DNA from: Polyangium jinanense
GTDB taxonomy: Bacteria; Myxococcota; Polyangia; Polyangiales; Polyangiaceae
NCBI RefSeq assembly: GCF_028435365.1
Contig: NZ_JAGTJJ010000007.1
Location: forward strand, 1 to 64,000
Reading direction: 5' to 3'
Length of the DNA: 64,000 bases
A program made the translations under genes and the position numbers. Under the pieces are notes generated by a model. It ran no database searches, was not told the DNA's origin, and saw only the letters and a program-made list of their open reading frames with translations. This document shows positions 1 through 9,200 of this stretch, in pieces. Positions within the stretch are counted from its first letter, which is position 1, and the number at the start of each line of letters is the position of its first letter.

Positions 1-617
1 GGCGCAACCTGCACGTCGGGGGGCGTGAGCGGTTGCTCGTGCCAAGGAGGCGCGCCGGCATCGAGGTAAACCGTGACAAACTCGTGCGGGGGAAGTCTGC
101 CGTCGAGGCGCTGCTGGGTGAGGAGCACGGCGGGCCGCGCGTCCGTGAGCATGAAGGCGAGCCGCTCGCGGGGATAGCCTGGGTCGAGCGGTACGTACGC
201 GCCGCCCGCCTTGAGAATGGCGAGCAGGCCGACCACCATCTCGAGCGACCGCTCGACGCATAACCCGACGCGTACCTCCGGACCCACGCCGAGCGCGCGC
301 AGGTGGTGGGCCAGCTGATTGGAGCGCTGGTCGAGTTCCCGGTAGGTGAGCTCTTGCTCGGCGAACACCAATGCCACGGCGTCGGGCGTCCGCGCGGCCT
401 GCTCCTCGAAGAGCTCGTGAATGCACTTGCAATCGGGGTACGCCACCGCGGTGTCGTTCCACGCCGCCTGCTGGCGCAGCTCGTCCGGGATGGGCGAGGG
501 CAGGCGCAGATGCGGGTGCACCGGGTCGGCGTGCGTCTCGTTCCACCGCGCCACGAGCCCGCCGTGGCTGCCTGCGTCGTGCTCCCGAAGGTCTCTGCTC
601 TCGTCGTGCATGCTCAT
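1..617 (-). CDS. Non-ribosomal peptide synthetase, adenylation domain (5' part; gene runs off the window)
   Basis: The reading frame opens with ATG at 617 (MSMHDESRD) and stays open to the window edge, so only about 205 N-terminal residues are visible. About 50 unconserved residues lead into a standard adenylation domain start: an LxxQAAWNDTA linker, then IHELFEEQAARTPDAVAL, LTYRELDQRSNQLAHHLR and the core motif LAILKAGGAYVPLDPGYP, then ERLAFMLTDA. This enzyme class activates an amino acid as aminoacyl-AMP for loading on a carrier protein. No condensation domain precedes it, so the module may start the chain, although the linker looks like the one that normally follows a C domain. It is the last visible gene of a leftward operon with MbtH, thioesterase and DUF697 genes; the gap to DUF697 is 52 bases. 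Substrate cannot be predicted because the specificity residues lie outside the window. Confidence 0.9.
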   Translation of the reverse strand, partial: MSMHDESRDLREHDAGSHGGLVARWNETHADPVHPHLRLPSPIPDELRQQAAWNDTAVAYPDCKCIHELFEEQAARTPDAVALVFAEQELTYRELDQRSNQLAHHLRALGVGPEVRVGLCVERSLEMVVGLLAILKAGGAYVPLDPGYPRERLAFMLTDARPAVLLTQQRLDGRLPPHEFVTVYLDAGAPPWHEQPLTPPDVQVA

Positions 618-669
618 CGTAGATTGATTCTCTTGGTATCCATCCGAGCCCGAGGGTCGGCAGGCAGGC

Positions 670-1242
670 CTACGGCTCCTGCTGCATCGCAGCGACCGTC
701 TCCTTGGCCTTCTCCAGCTCCGACCTGAAATGCGACCGCATGGCGTTCGGATCGAAATTGAGAAACGTACCGCCGGTTTCGAAATGCATCACGAATACCT
801 TGCCGAGCGCATGGGTGGTCGCGCCCGCGATGAGCGGCGTGGAGAGGAGCCCGAGAGCCGAGCCGACCACGGGCACGAATTTCGCGAACCCGTATCCGAG
901 TGTGGCTCCCACACCCACGCTCCAGGTGCTCGAGACGAGGGAGCCAAGCAGCGCCTTCGCGACGTCACGGGTGAACTTCACCTCATAGAGGTCGGCGAGC
1001 TCCTTCAGCATCTTGAGCTGAATACCTTTGATTGCAACGAGGTCGACGGCGGGCACGGGGAGGACGCCCGCCACGAGCGCCCAGAGGACGTTCCGCCGGA
1101 GGATCGCCTCCGCGCGGCGTTCGCGCGCACGCACGTCGTTCGACGGGACCTCCGATTTCGCTTCGACGCCGTCCGCCATGGGCTCGTGCTTGGTGGACGT
1201 CTCGGTTCGTTCGTCCTTCGTTGCCTCGCCTGCCATTGTCAC
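670..1242 (-). CDS. DUF697-like membrane-associated protein inside an NRPS operon
   Basis: A protein of about 190 residues. The first 45 are charged and low complexity; residues 46-75 (ILRRNVLWALVAGVLPVPAVDLVAIKG) and a following hydrophobic stretch near 115-145 resemble DUF697/YcjF-type domains, which sit in or near membranes and are often tied to small GTPases. The thioesterase stop overlaps a possible GTG start (GTGA at 1239-1242); an ATG six bases further in (1236) gives a nearly identical product. Either way the spacing implies translational coupling with the biosynthetic genes. Its job in peptide synthesis is unknown; membrane anchoring of the assembly line, self-protection or export are only guesses. 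Confidence 0.75.
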   Translation of the reverse strand: MTMAGEATKDERTETSTKHEPMADGVEAKSEVPSNDVRARERRAEAILRRNVLWALVAGVLPVPAVDLVAIKGIQLKMLKELADLYEVKFTRDVAKALLGSLVSSTWSVGVGATLGYGFAKFVPVVGSALGLLSTPLIAGATTHALGKVFVMHFETGGTFLNFDPNAMRSHFRSELEKAKETVAAMQQEP

Positions 1243-2000
1243 GCTCTATGTGCTCCACTCCCCTCGAATGCCTGCACGACCACGCGCAGCACAGCGGCCT
1301 CGGAGGAATGAAGGAAGAAGTGGTCTCCCTCGAAGATGCGGAGCGCAAACGGACCTTTCGTGTGTTCGCGCCATCCTTCGAGCTGCGCAGGCTGCACCGT
1401 GTCGTCCTTCATGCCCCCGAGCGCGGTCAGCGGAGCATCGAGAGGCTCTGTGGGGACGTGGCGGTAGGACCGGAGGAGCTCGAGGTCCGCCCGGAAAACG
1501 GGCAGGACGAGCTCCATGAGCTCCGGCTCGCCGAGGACGCTCGCGGGCGTTCCGCCATGACGTCGGATGCAGGAGAGGATGTAATCGTCGGTCAGCTCGC
1601 CGGTGGGTGGGTCGGAATCCGGGCACTGCGCCGCGCGGCGGCCGGAGATGAAGAGGTGCATCGGCGCCCGATAGCCGCGTGCGCGCAGCCAGTGGCAAAG
1701 CGCAAATGCGACGAGCCCGCCCATGCTGTGCCCGAACATCACAAAAGGTATGCGACCAGGGGCGAGCGCCTGCCCGAGCGCCTCCACCAGGGGCTCGAGC
1801 CTCGTTAGGGGCGCCTCTCGGATTCGCGGCCCTCGACCTGGGAGCTGCGCGGCGACGAGCTCCACGTCGGGCGGCAGCTCCGCGACCCAGGTCCGGAAGA
1901 CCATTGCATTCGCCCCTGCGTAGGGGAAGCAAAATAGCCGCGCCCGCGGCAACGCCACGGGCCTGGGCCTCCAGAACCACGCGCCCGGGATCGGATCCAT
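1239..2000 (-). CDS. Type II thioesterase of an NRPS cluster
   Basis: An alpha/beta hydrolase of 253 residues in the GrsT/SrfAD group, which removes wrong acyl groups from carrier proteins and so keeps the assembly line running. Visible family marks are RLFCFPYAGANAMVFRTW near the N-terminus, the nucleophile elbow GHSMGG, PPTGELTDDYI in the lid region, and a C-terminal GDHFFL that supplies the catalytic His. I chose the ATG at 2000 (MDPIPGAWF): it lies 10 bases after the MbtH stop, and a longer frame would overlap almost all of the MbtH gene. The 3' end touches the DUF697 start. The four genes MbtH, thioesterase, DUF697 and NRPS read as one transcript. Confidence 0.9.
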   Translation of the reverse strand: MDPIPGAWFWRPRPVALPRARLFCFPYAGANAMVFRTWVAELPPDVELVAAQLPGRGPRIREAPLTRLEPLVEALGQALAPGRIPFVMFGHSMGGLVAFALCHWLRARGYRAPMHLFISGRRAAQCPDSDPPTGELTDDYILSCIRRHGGTPASVLGEPELMELVLPVFRADLELLRSYRHVPTEPLDAPLTALGGMKDDTVQPAQLEGWREHTKGPFALRIFEGDHFFLHSSEAAVLRVVVQAFEGSGAHRA

Positions 2001-2010
2001 TGTCGGTGAT

Positions 2011-2244
2011 TCAGGCTTGCGGCTTGGCTGCGGCAAGAGCCGCGTCCATCTGCTTGCGCAGGCCGAGCGGCCGCATGTCGGTCCAGACCTCCTCGATATA
2101 CTGGAGGCACTCCGCGCGTTTCCCACGCTTCCCTGCCAGGCGCCAGCCCGCAGGAATCTCCCGGCCAGCGGGCCAGATGGAGTATTGCTCCTCGTGGTTC
2201 ACGACCACCTCGAAGTAGGCATCTGCGTCGTCGAAGACACTCAT
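2011..2244 (-). CDS. mbtH: MbtH-like NRPS accessory protein
   Basis: A 77-residue protein with the full MbtH signature: [15 protein letters not shown], then a spacer and VWTDMRP. MbtH proteins bind NRPS adenylation domains and are often needed for their solubility or activity; the natural partner here is the adenylation domain three genes downstream. An AGAGGA ribosome site sits six bases before the ATG at 2244. It is the first gene of the operon, so the promoter should lie in the 2245-2820 region. Confidence 0.95.
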   Translation of the reverse strand: MSVFDDADAYFEVVVNHEEQYSIWPAGREIPAGWRLAGKRGKRAECLQYIEEVWTDMRPLGLRKQMDAALAAAKPQA

Positions 2245-2820
2245 CGTGGGTCCTCTTGCTACCCCGGCGTCGCCGAACAGGGCGGTTCACATTGCCGCTG
2301 ACGGCGAACGTTTGTCTTGCCGCACGCTCGGTTCTGCGGTACCGTCGGCGAGCAGGATCCGGGGGGCGCGTATTTCTATCTAAGCTCTCTTGGGATAGAC
2401 GTTACGCCCGCGACGTAGCAAGCGAGGTGCCAGCCATGATACGTCTTGCTTGCGTCGGAGATCGGCCTGGCCGCGCGAGGTATTCTGTCCGGACGCACGC
2501 TGGCGCGACCGCTGTACCTGTACCTGTAACAGGACCCTGTTACAGGTACAGGTACAGGTACAGTACGCTTCCGTCGGCGACGCTCGGCCGGTAGCCGCCT
2601 CCTTCGTGCGCGCACGCTCACCGGCGGGATTGTGTTCTCGTTGGGACAGGTGGCCTGAGCGTTGCAAGGCGTACGCTCGGAGCAGCCACGACGGATCCTC
2701 GAGGTGTCCCGCGGCTCGCCATCTCCGATAGATGCCGCTCGTGATTCATGGTCCCCCGGAGTTTCCTCGGGGCATCGTCGACCCTCCGGAGCGCAAACGA
2801 CGAACCCACAGGGTGAATTC
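2245..2820. promoter_or_regulatory. Divergent intergenic region between NRPS operon and multicopper oxidase
   Basis: About 575 bases with no convincing gene; the open frames here have no recognisable content. It must hold the leftward promoter for mbtH and the rightward promoter for the oxidase. The one outstanding element is the inverted repeat at 2512-2557, listed separately. No clear sigma70 or sigma54 box was identified. Confidence 0.5.
2512..2557. repeat. Perfect 22-bp inverted repeat built from GTACAG/CTGTAC hexamers
   Basis: Two 22-base arms (2512-2533 and 2536-2557) are exact reverse complements with AC between them. Each arm contains the hexamer GGTACA (or its complement) in tandem; one more GTACAG unit follows the right arm. 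The element sits about 265 bases from both flanking start codons. It could be an operator, a transcript hairpin or a small dispersed repeat. No T-run follows it, so a simple terminator is not the obvious reading. Confidence 0.8.
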
Positions 2821-4764
2821 GTGACGTCCCAGAACAAACCTTCATCTTATGAAAATCGGGCCCGTGCCACGCTCACGTTGGATCGGCGCGGCTTTTTGAG
2901 CTTGGGCGCCATGTTCGGCGCTGGCCTCTTGCTGCCCGATACCATCGGGTGCAGCTCCGACGACAAGCCACAGACGCCGCAGCCGACGCCGAGCCGAGAG
3001 CTCTTCAATCCTGCCACGGTCCGAGCCAAGGACGGCCTTCTCGATATCGAGATGACCATCACCGAGATCCAGGTGACGGTGGGCCAATATACGTTCATGA
3101 CCCGCGCGTACACGGGCCTCAAAGTCAATGCAGGAGAGGCGAATTTCGAAGGAACGTATACGGGCACGATCCCAGGCCCGAGCATCGAGCTGAGCCCGGG
3201 TGATAAGTTCAAGCTCAAGCTCATCAACGGCCTTCCGGACGACGACAGCGCCGTGGACCCCGGCGAGTGTGGCATGACCACCACCGGCGGGCATGGCGGG
3301 CACGGCCCGGGCATGCAGAACAACACGACCAACTTCCACACGCACGGTCTGCACGTCGACCCCGGGCCGCCCGGCGATGACGTCTTCTTGGAGATTGGTC
3401 CTGGCCAAAGCTACGACTTCGTCTTCGACATCCCCAAGGAACTCGTCATGCCGGATGGGACGATGGCCGATCATCCGGCCGGGACCTACTGGTACCACCC
3501 GCACTTCCACGGAGCGACGGCCATCCAGGTGGCAGGCGGCATGGTGGGGGCCCTCATCATCCGCGACGAATGGCAAGACGATCTCGACAAGATGTTTTCT
3601 CCCGAGCCCAAGCCGGGGCAGGGCAAGGAGCAGCTCCTGGTCGTCGGCGAGCTCATGCTCCAGACCAAGGATGCATGCACTGGGAAAACCCGCCTCGCGA
3701 CGTACAAGGAAATGGGCGCGGGCGGCCCATTGCCTGACACCGTCGAGGATTTCTTCTACGTCAACGGCCAGATCAACCCGATCCTTCGCATGCGCCCGAG
3801 TGAGGTGCAGCGTCTCCGGGTCCTTCACACGGGCTTCCGTGCTCCGCTGGACATCGCCTTCCTCCGCGTACCGGACGATCAGGTGGACGCCGCGACGTCG
3901 TTGCCGAAGCCCGGCTATGATCCTTTCGGCTATTCTTGCGCGAGCAACAATGGGCCGCCCATGCTCAACCGGGACGCGTTGCGGGCGAAGTCGGCCCCCT
4001 ATTACCAGGTCGCGACGGACGGGATCACCTACGCTGCGCCCCTGAAGATGCCGATGGCCGACGCCGTTTCGGAGATCGAATACGTCGTCCCGCCGGGGGG
4101 CCGCGTGGATCTGCTCACCCAATTCGAAGCGGGCACCTACCAGATGGTGGCGCTCGGCTACCTCGACTTCGTCTGCTGGGCGCCGCAGGTCCTCGCCACC
4201 GTGATCGTCTCGGGGGAGCCGGACAAGAGCCTCGAGATCCCGCAGGCGCTCACGCCGCCCGCGCTTTACCCGTCATTCGACGACATGGCGAAGCCTGGCA
4301 ACCAGGTCGAGAATACACGGACGCTCGAGTTCGCCGTGGCCCTCGATGGGCAGGGAGGAGCACACTTCACCATCGACGGCAGGACGTTCTGCGAGACCCG
4401 TATCGACCAGTGCATGGCTTTGGGCGCCGTGGAGGAATGGACGATCAAAAACAAGTGGGACATGATGGCAGGAGAGACGGTCCATCCCTTCCACATCCAC
4501 GTCAACTCGTTCCTCGTGACGTCCATCAACGGGAAGAAACCGGCACAGCCCATCTGGCGCGATACGGTTCTCATCCCCACGAGTGGCATGCAGGGCGTCG
4601 ACGGTTCCCTCAAGTTCCAGTCGCGCTTCCTGCATTACGAGGGCAAGTACGTGCTGCACTGTCACATCCTGGAGCACGAGGATGAAGGCATGATGCAGCT
4701 CCTAGAGGTGAAGAAGGACGCGGCATGCGAGCCGTCGATGGTCGATACGTGCCCGATGCCGTGA
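2821..4764 (+). CDS. Multicopper oxidase, Tat-exported, probable lipoprotein
   Basis: A copper enzyme of 647 residues (laccase/CopA/bilirubin-oxidase superfamily). I chose the GTG at 2821, preceded by AGGGTGA, because it puts a twin-arginine signal at residues 20-26 (LDRRGFL) followed by a hydrophobic run and a possible lipobox ending in Cys44; an ATG at 2662 would add 53 unconserved residues. Copper-binding motifs are present: HTHGLHVD and YHPHFHG in the first cupredoxin domain, HPFHIHVNSF and HCHILEHEDEGMM at the C-terminus. These are the type 1, 2 and 3 sites, so the enzyme should be active in the periplasm or on the cell surface. No copper-transport gene lies nearby, so the physiological substrate is open. 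Confidence 0.9.
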   Translation: MTSQNKPSSYENRARATLTLDRRGFLSLGAMFGAGLLLPDTIGCSSDDKPQTPQPTPSRELFNPATVRAKDGLLDIEMTITEIQVTVGQYTFMTRAYTGLKVNAGEANFEGTYTGTIPGPSIELSPGDKFKLKLINGLPDDDSAVDPGECGMTTTGGHGGHGPGMQNNTTNFHTHGLHVDPGPPGDDVFLEIGPGQSYDFVFDIPKELVMPDGTMADHPAGTYWYHPHFHGATAIQVAGGMVGALIIRDEWQDDLDKMFSPEPKPGQGKEQLLVVGELMLQTKDACTGKTRLATYKEMGAGGPLPDTVEDFFYVNGQINPILRMRPSEVQRLRVLHTGFRAPLDIAFLRVPDDQVDAATSLPKPGYDPFGYSCASNNGPPMLNRDALRAKSAPYYQVATDGITYAAPLKMPMADAVSEIEYVVPPGGRVDLLTQFEAGTYQMVALGYLDFVCWAPQVLATVIVSGEPDKSLEIPQALTPPALYPSFDDMAKPGNQVENTRTLEFAVALDGQGGAHFTIDGRTFCETRIDQCMALGAVEEWTIKNKWDMMAGETVHPFHIHVNSFLVTSINGKKPAQPIWRDTVLIPTSGMQGVDGSLKFQSRFLHYEGKYVLHCHILEHEDEGMMQLLEVKKDAACEPSMVDTCPMP

Positions 4765-4775
4765 ATGGGCCACGA

Positions 4776-6224
4776 TCACGCGCGATACGCGTCGATGTCG
4801 ATCGAGAACCTCTGGATCCAGCGGTGAACTTGGACGCGCGACTTGCCCATGTCGCGCGCCACCCCGCTCACGTTGCCCCTGTGCTTCTCGAGGAGCGCCA
4901 GGATGCGCCCGCGCAGCTCGTCCGGCGCCGTGCCCCTCTCCTCCTCGGGCTCGGGCGGCGCGATGGTCTCGTGGCTCGGCGCGAGGAGGTGCGCGCTCTC
5001 GAGGTGCGCGCTTTCGAGGTGCACGCTCTCGAGGTGCGCGCTCTCGATGAGCGGCCCGTCCGCGAGCGCGGCCGCGACCCCGAGGGTCTGCGACAGCTCG
5101 CGGATGTTGAGCGGCCACCGCTGCTGCACGAGCAACTTGCCGGCCTCCACGGTGAAGCCGAGCTCAGGCGCGCCCGGCACCTTGGAGCGCCGTAGCAGAT
5201 CGCGGACCAGGATGCCCATGTCCTCGATCCGGTCCCGGAGCGGCGTGAGCATGTGCCGGTGCCCGGAGAGCCGCGCCAGCAAGTCGACCCGGAGCTCGCC
5301 CCGGATGGCCATCTTGTCGAGCGGCTTGTGTGTCGCCGCGACGACGCGCAGATCGACCTTGATGGGGCTCGTTCCGCCGACGGGCACGACCTCGCTCTCC
5401 TCGAGCACGCGCAAGAGCGCGGCTTGTGCAGGCATCGGGAGATCGCCCACCTCGTCGAGGAAGAGCGTGCCGCCGTTCGCCCTGCGCACGTACCCCGGCT
5501 CGTCTCGGATGGCCCCCGTGAACGCGCCCTTGACATGACCAAAGAGCTGGCTCTCGAGCAGCGACGCCGTGAGCGCCCCGCAATTCACGGCGACGAGCGG
5601 CCCTGTCCGCCCCGAGAGCGCGTGGACGCCTCCCGCGAGCACCTCTTTGCCCGTGCCCGACTCGCCGAGGAGGAGCACCGGGATGGGCGCGCGCGCGATG
5701 CGCATCAGCGTGTCGAGCTCGTCCGCGAGCGGCGGGACGAGCGTGGAGAACCCCCCGACCGCCGGGCTCTCGAGGTCGAGATCCCCAGCGGAGGCAGGCG
5801 ACGACGGCAAGCCCGCGCGGTAGCGCAGGATGACGTTGCCGAGCTCGATGAAATCACCGTCCTCGAGCGCGACCGTCCGGACGCGTTTGTCATTGACGAA
5901 CGAGCCGTTCCTCGAGCCCGCGTCCTCGAAGGTCCACCCGTGACCACTCCTGACGAGGCGCGCCTGGGTCTTCGAGATGGTCCCGTCGGGCAACCGCAGG
6001 TCGAGCCGCCGCGTGTTCGCCTCGCGGACGCGCGAGGCGACGCGCTCGGGGCCGCGGCCGATGTCGACGACGTCGATCTCCGAGAGGCAATACCGCGCGC
6101 CGCCGAGCGCCGGCTGGTCACAATGGAGCACGACGAACAGGAAGGGACGCGCGAGGGGCTGCGCCCTCCGCTCTTCGCGCACGGGGTCCTGGGTGGTACC
6201 GAGCGAGATCGGCTTCCGCGTCAT
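4776..6224 (-). CDS. FHA-domain sigma54-dependent transcriptional activator
   Basis: A 482-residue enhancer-binding protein. Residues 45-135 form a forkhead-associated domain ([34 protein letters not shown]), which binds phosphothreonine. Residues 160-390 are the AAA+ domain: Walker A GESGTGKE at 187-194, an intact GAFTGA loop at 233-238 and Walker [12 protein letters not shown] at 251-261, so it should contact sigma54. A C-terminal Fis-type helix-turn-helix ends with [20 protein letters not shown]. Between AAA+ and HTH lies a short run of LESAH repeats. The gene starts 41 bases after the stop of the upstream kinase gene on the same strand; FHA plus kinase is a common myxobacterial signalling pair. 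No clear ribosome site precedes the ATG. Confidence 0.92.
   Translation of the reverse strand: MTRKPISLGTTQDPVREERRAQPLARPFLFVVLHCDQPALGGARYCLSEIDVVDIGRGPERVASRVREANTRRLDLRLPDGTISKTQARLVRSGHGWTFEDAGSRNGSFVNDKRVRTVALEDGDFIELGNVILRYRAGLPSSPASAGDLDLESPAVGGFSTLVPPLADELDTLMRIARAPIPVLLLGESGTGKEVLAGGVHALSGRTGPLVAVNCGALTASLLESQLFGHVKGAFTGAIRDEPGYVRRANGGTLFLDEVGDLPMPAQAALLRVLEESEVVPVGGTSPIKVDLRVVAATHKPLDKMAIRGELRVDLLARLSGHRHMLTPLRDRIEDMGILVRDLLRRSKVPGAPELGFTVEAGKLLVQQRWPLNIRELSQTLGVAAALADGPLIESAHLESVHLESAHLESAHLLAPSHETIAPPEPEEERGTAPDELRGRILALLEKHRGNVSGVARDMGKSRVQVHRWIQRFSIDIDAYRA
4986..5045. repeat. Four 15-bp tandem repeats inside the sigma54 activator gene
   Basis: Four back-to-back copies of a 15-base unit (GAGGTGCGCGCTCTC on the plus strand, with one base changed in copies 2 and 3). 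On the coding strand they give four [10 protein letters not shown] pentapeptides in the linker between AAA+ and DNA-binding domains. The unit is a multiple of three, so copy-number change would keep the frame. Confidence 0.9.
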
Positions 6225-6265
6225 GGGTGTGACAGCCTATCACGAGACGGCGGGCGGCCTGGTTT

Positions 6266-9200
6266 TCACTCGGCGGCGCGCGCCTCCGCGACGCGGCGCT
6301 CGCACGCTTGCTGATCCCTCCGGGCCTCGGATTCGGTGACCTGGAGCAGTTCTCTCCGAATCGGCACGGGAATACAATACGAGGTCGCTCTCCAGAGTCG
6401 GGCGTCATCAGGGCCGGTGAAGGGCTCCACGGCGCGCCATACCCGGATGACCTTCTCCTCGGAGAGTTGCGCGATGTACTTGCCGTCGGGGCTCCAGTCG
6501 GCGCGCACGACGGCGAGGGGAGAGCCCCCGAGCACGAAGGGCTGCCCGGACCCGTCGGCATGAAAGACGCGCACGGTGGTGTCCGCCGACGCGGTGGCGA
6601 TGTGTGTCCCGTCGGGGCTCATGCTCGCCCACGAAACTGTATCCCCATGCCCGTGGAGGACCCATGGTTGCCCGGAGCCATCGGCGCTCCATACACGCGC
6701 GGTCCCGTCGCTGGAGGTCGTGACGACCCGCGCGCCGTCAGACGACCATGAAGCGGAGGTGACGTTCGATTCGTGTCCCCGAAGCGCGAGCGGGGGCGCC
6801 GCGGCGTCACGCACGTTCCATATTCGCGCGGCGCTGTCCACGAATGAGGTGATGATGCGCGAGCCGTCCGGGCTCCATTGCACGTCCGGGCTCCAATGCG
6901 TGGGGTCGAACCTCGCGCCCTGCTGGCCCAGCAGGACGAGCTCCCCCTCATCGTCGACGTTCCAGAGGTAGACGTTCCCGGTCCCGTCCGTCACGACGAT
7001 CCGCGTGCCCCCGGGATCGAACGACGCCTGGACGACGCTCTTGGGTTCGAGCGGGGTCCTCGTCTCCGCCAGGAGCGCAGAGCCGTCGCTCGCCCACAAG
7101 CGCAGCGTTCCATCGAGGGAAGCGGTGACGATACGGTCGCCCGGCGCGCTCCAATCGACGGTCCAGACCTTTTCCGGGTGGCAGTCGAGGACGACGGGCG
7201 AAGAAGGATCGTCGAGGCGCCATACCCGCGCGGTCCCGTCCCGCGACACCGTGACGATTCGCGTGCCGTCGGGACTCCACTTCGCACTCTGGACCTCCTT
7301 GGCATGACCGCGCAGGACGACCGGGCTCCCCTCGCCATCCGCGCGCCACACCCGCGCGGTCTCGTCCCGCGAAACCGTGACGATCCGCGCGCCGTCGGGG
7401 CTCCACGCCATCGCATTGACGACCTCCGTGTGGCCCTCGAGCACCCTCGGCGCGACGACCTCGTCGAGATCCCAGTACCGAAGCGTCCTGTCGAGCGACG
7501 CCGTGAGGAGGTAGCGGCCATCTGGGCTGAAATCCGCCGTGTAAACCCAGTGCTTGTGGCCACGCAATACGATGGGTTGCCCCGCGCCGTCGGCATTCCA
7601 GATGCGCGCGGTCTTGTCCTTCGACGCCGAGGCAATGTGCTTGCCGTCGCGGCTCCACGCGACGCTCATGACCTTGTCCTCGTGGCCGTGCAGCGTGAGG
7701 CGCTCGGCGCCGCCTGCGGCATCCCAGACGCGCACCGTGGCGTCCTTGCCCGCGGTGGCGATGCGCGCGCCGTCCGGGCTCCAGGACGCCGCGACAACCT
7801 CGTCCGTGTGCCCGCGGAGCAGCAGCGGCGCGCCCCAGCCGTCCGCGCTCCACACGCGCACGAGCCCATCCACCGAGGTCGTCACGATGCGCTTGCCATT
7901 CGGGCTGAACCGGGCGCTCGTGACGGTTGCCTCGTGCTCGAGCAGGGCGATTTGCCTCCCGTCCGCAGCGCGGAACACCCTCGCGGTCCCGTCCTCCGAA
8001 GCCGTCACGACGCGCTGCCCATCCGGGCTCATCTGCACGGAAGTGAGCGCGTCGCCGTGTCCCCGCAACACGAGCGGCTCCCGGGAGCCGTCCGCGTTCC
8101 AGATCCGGGCCGTCTTGTCCCCGGACGCCGTGACGATGCGCGTGCCATCCGGGCTCCAAGCGGCGAACATGACGAACGCGTCGTGGCCGCGCAGCGTGGC
8201 GAGCCCTTGGGAATCGCCGACAGCCAAAATCTGCGCCGTCTTGTCCCCGGACGCCGTGACGATGCGTGCGCCATCCGGGCTGATGGCCGCCGTGTAGATC
8301 GGCTCGCCCCCGTGGAGGCCCGAGACCTCGTCCCGCGCGACGCCGGAGGAGAGCGCATCGCTCACGATCTCGGCCCACTCCTTGGGGATGTCCTCGGGCT
8401 CGACCTCGCGTGCGAGCGCGAGCACCAGCGTGGGATCGTCCATCCGCTTGCGCGCCGCGAGCATCCGCGTGGCATTGCGGCCACGCAGCGCCTGGAGCGC
8501 GAGCTCGGCGTTCTGCTCCTTGACACGTGCGGCCTCGGCGTCCGCGCGCCGGGCCTGGGCCTGGGCGCGCATGGCCAGGAAAAACACGAGCACCGATACG
8601 GTGCCGAGAATCACGAACGCCCCGGCAATCGAGCGCTGACGCCTCCGACGCGCGCGCTCCTGGAGGTCGATCACGGCGAGGAGGTACCGCTCTTCCGCGC
8701 GGCCGAGCGGCAAGCCGCGCTCCGCCTCGGGATTCGCGCGCCTTCGTTCATACCATGTCCGCGCCTCCTCGGCGGCGCGGTCCCGCCACAGCAAGCCGGA
8801 CGCCTCTCCGCCCGCCTGCCATTGCGAGGTGGCGGCACGCAACCGGGCCATGAACTGGGCGTCGGCTGTGCTCTCGTCGAGCCATCCAGCGAGCCTCGGC
8901 CAGCGCTCGATCAGCGACTCGTGGACGATCTCCACCGTCACGGCGCCCGGACGGCCGCCGACCTCGAGGAGCAAGAGCCTCGCGCCGCAGAGGTGCTGGA
9001 CGAGCGCCTCCACCGCGGTGGGATCGTCGGCGAGGGAGGCGAGCTCGGACAAACTCACGATCGCGCGCGTCCGCTCGGGCGTGACGAGGCGCAAAAAGAC
9101 CGCCTGACAGAGGCGCTGGCTCGGCAGCGAGAGCGCGGCGAAGACGGCGTCGGCGTGGGTCGAAAGCGACCCGATTACCCCGCCGAGCCGCTCGTAGCTC

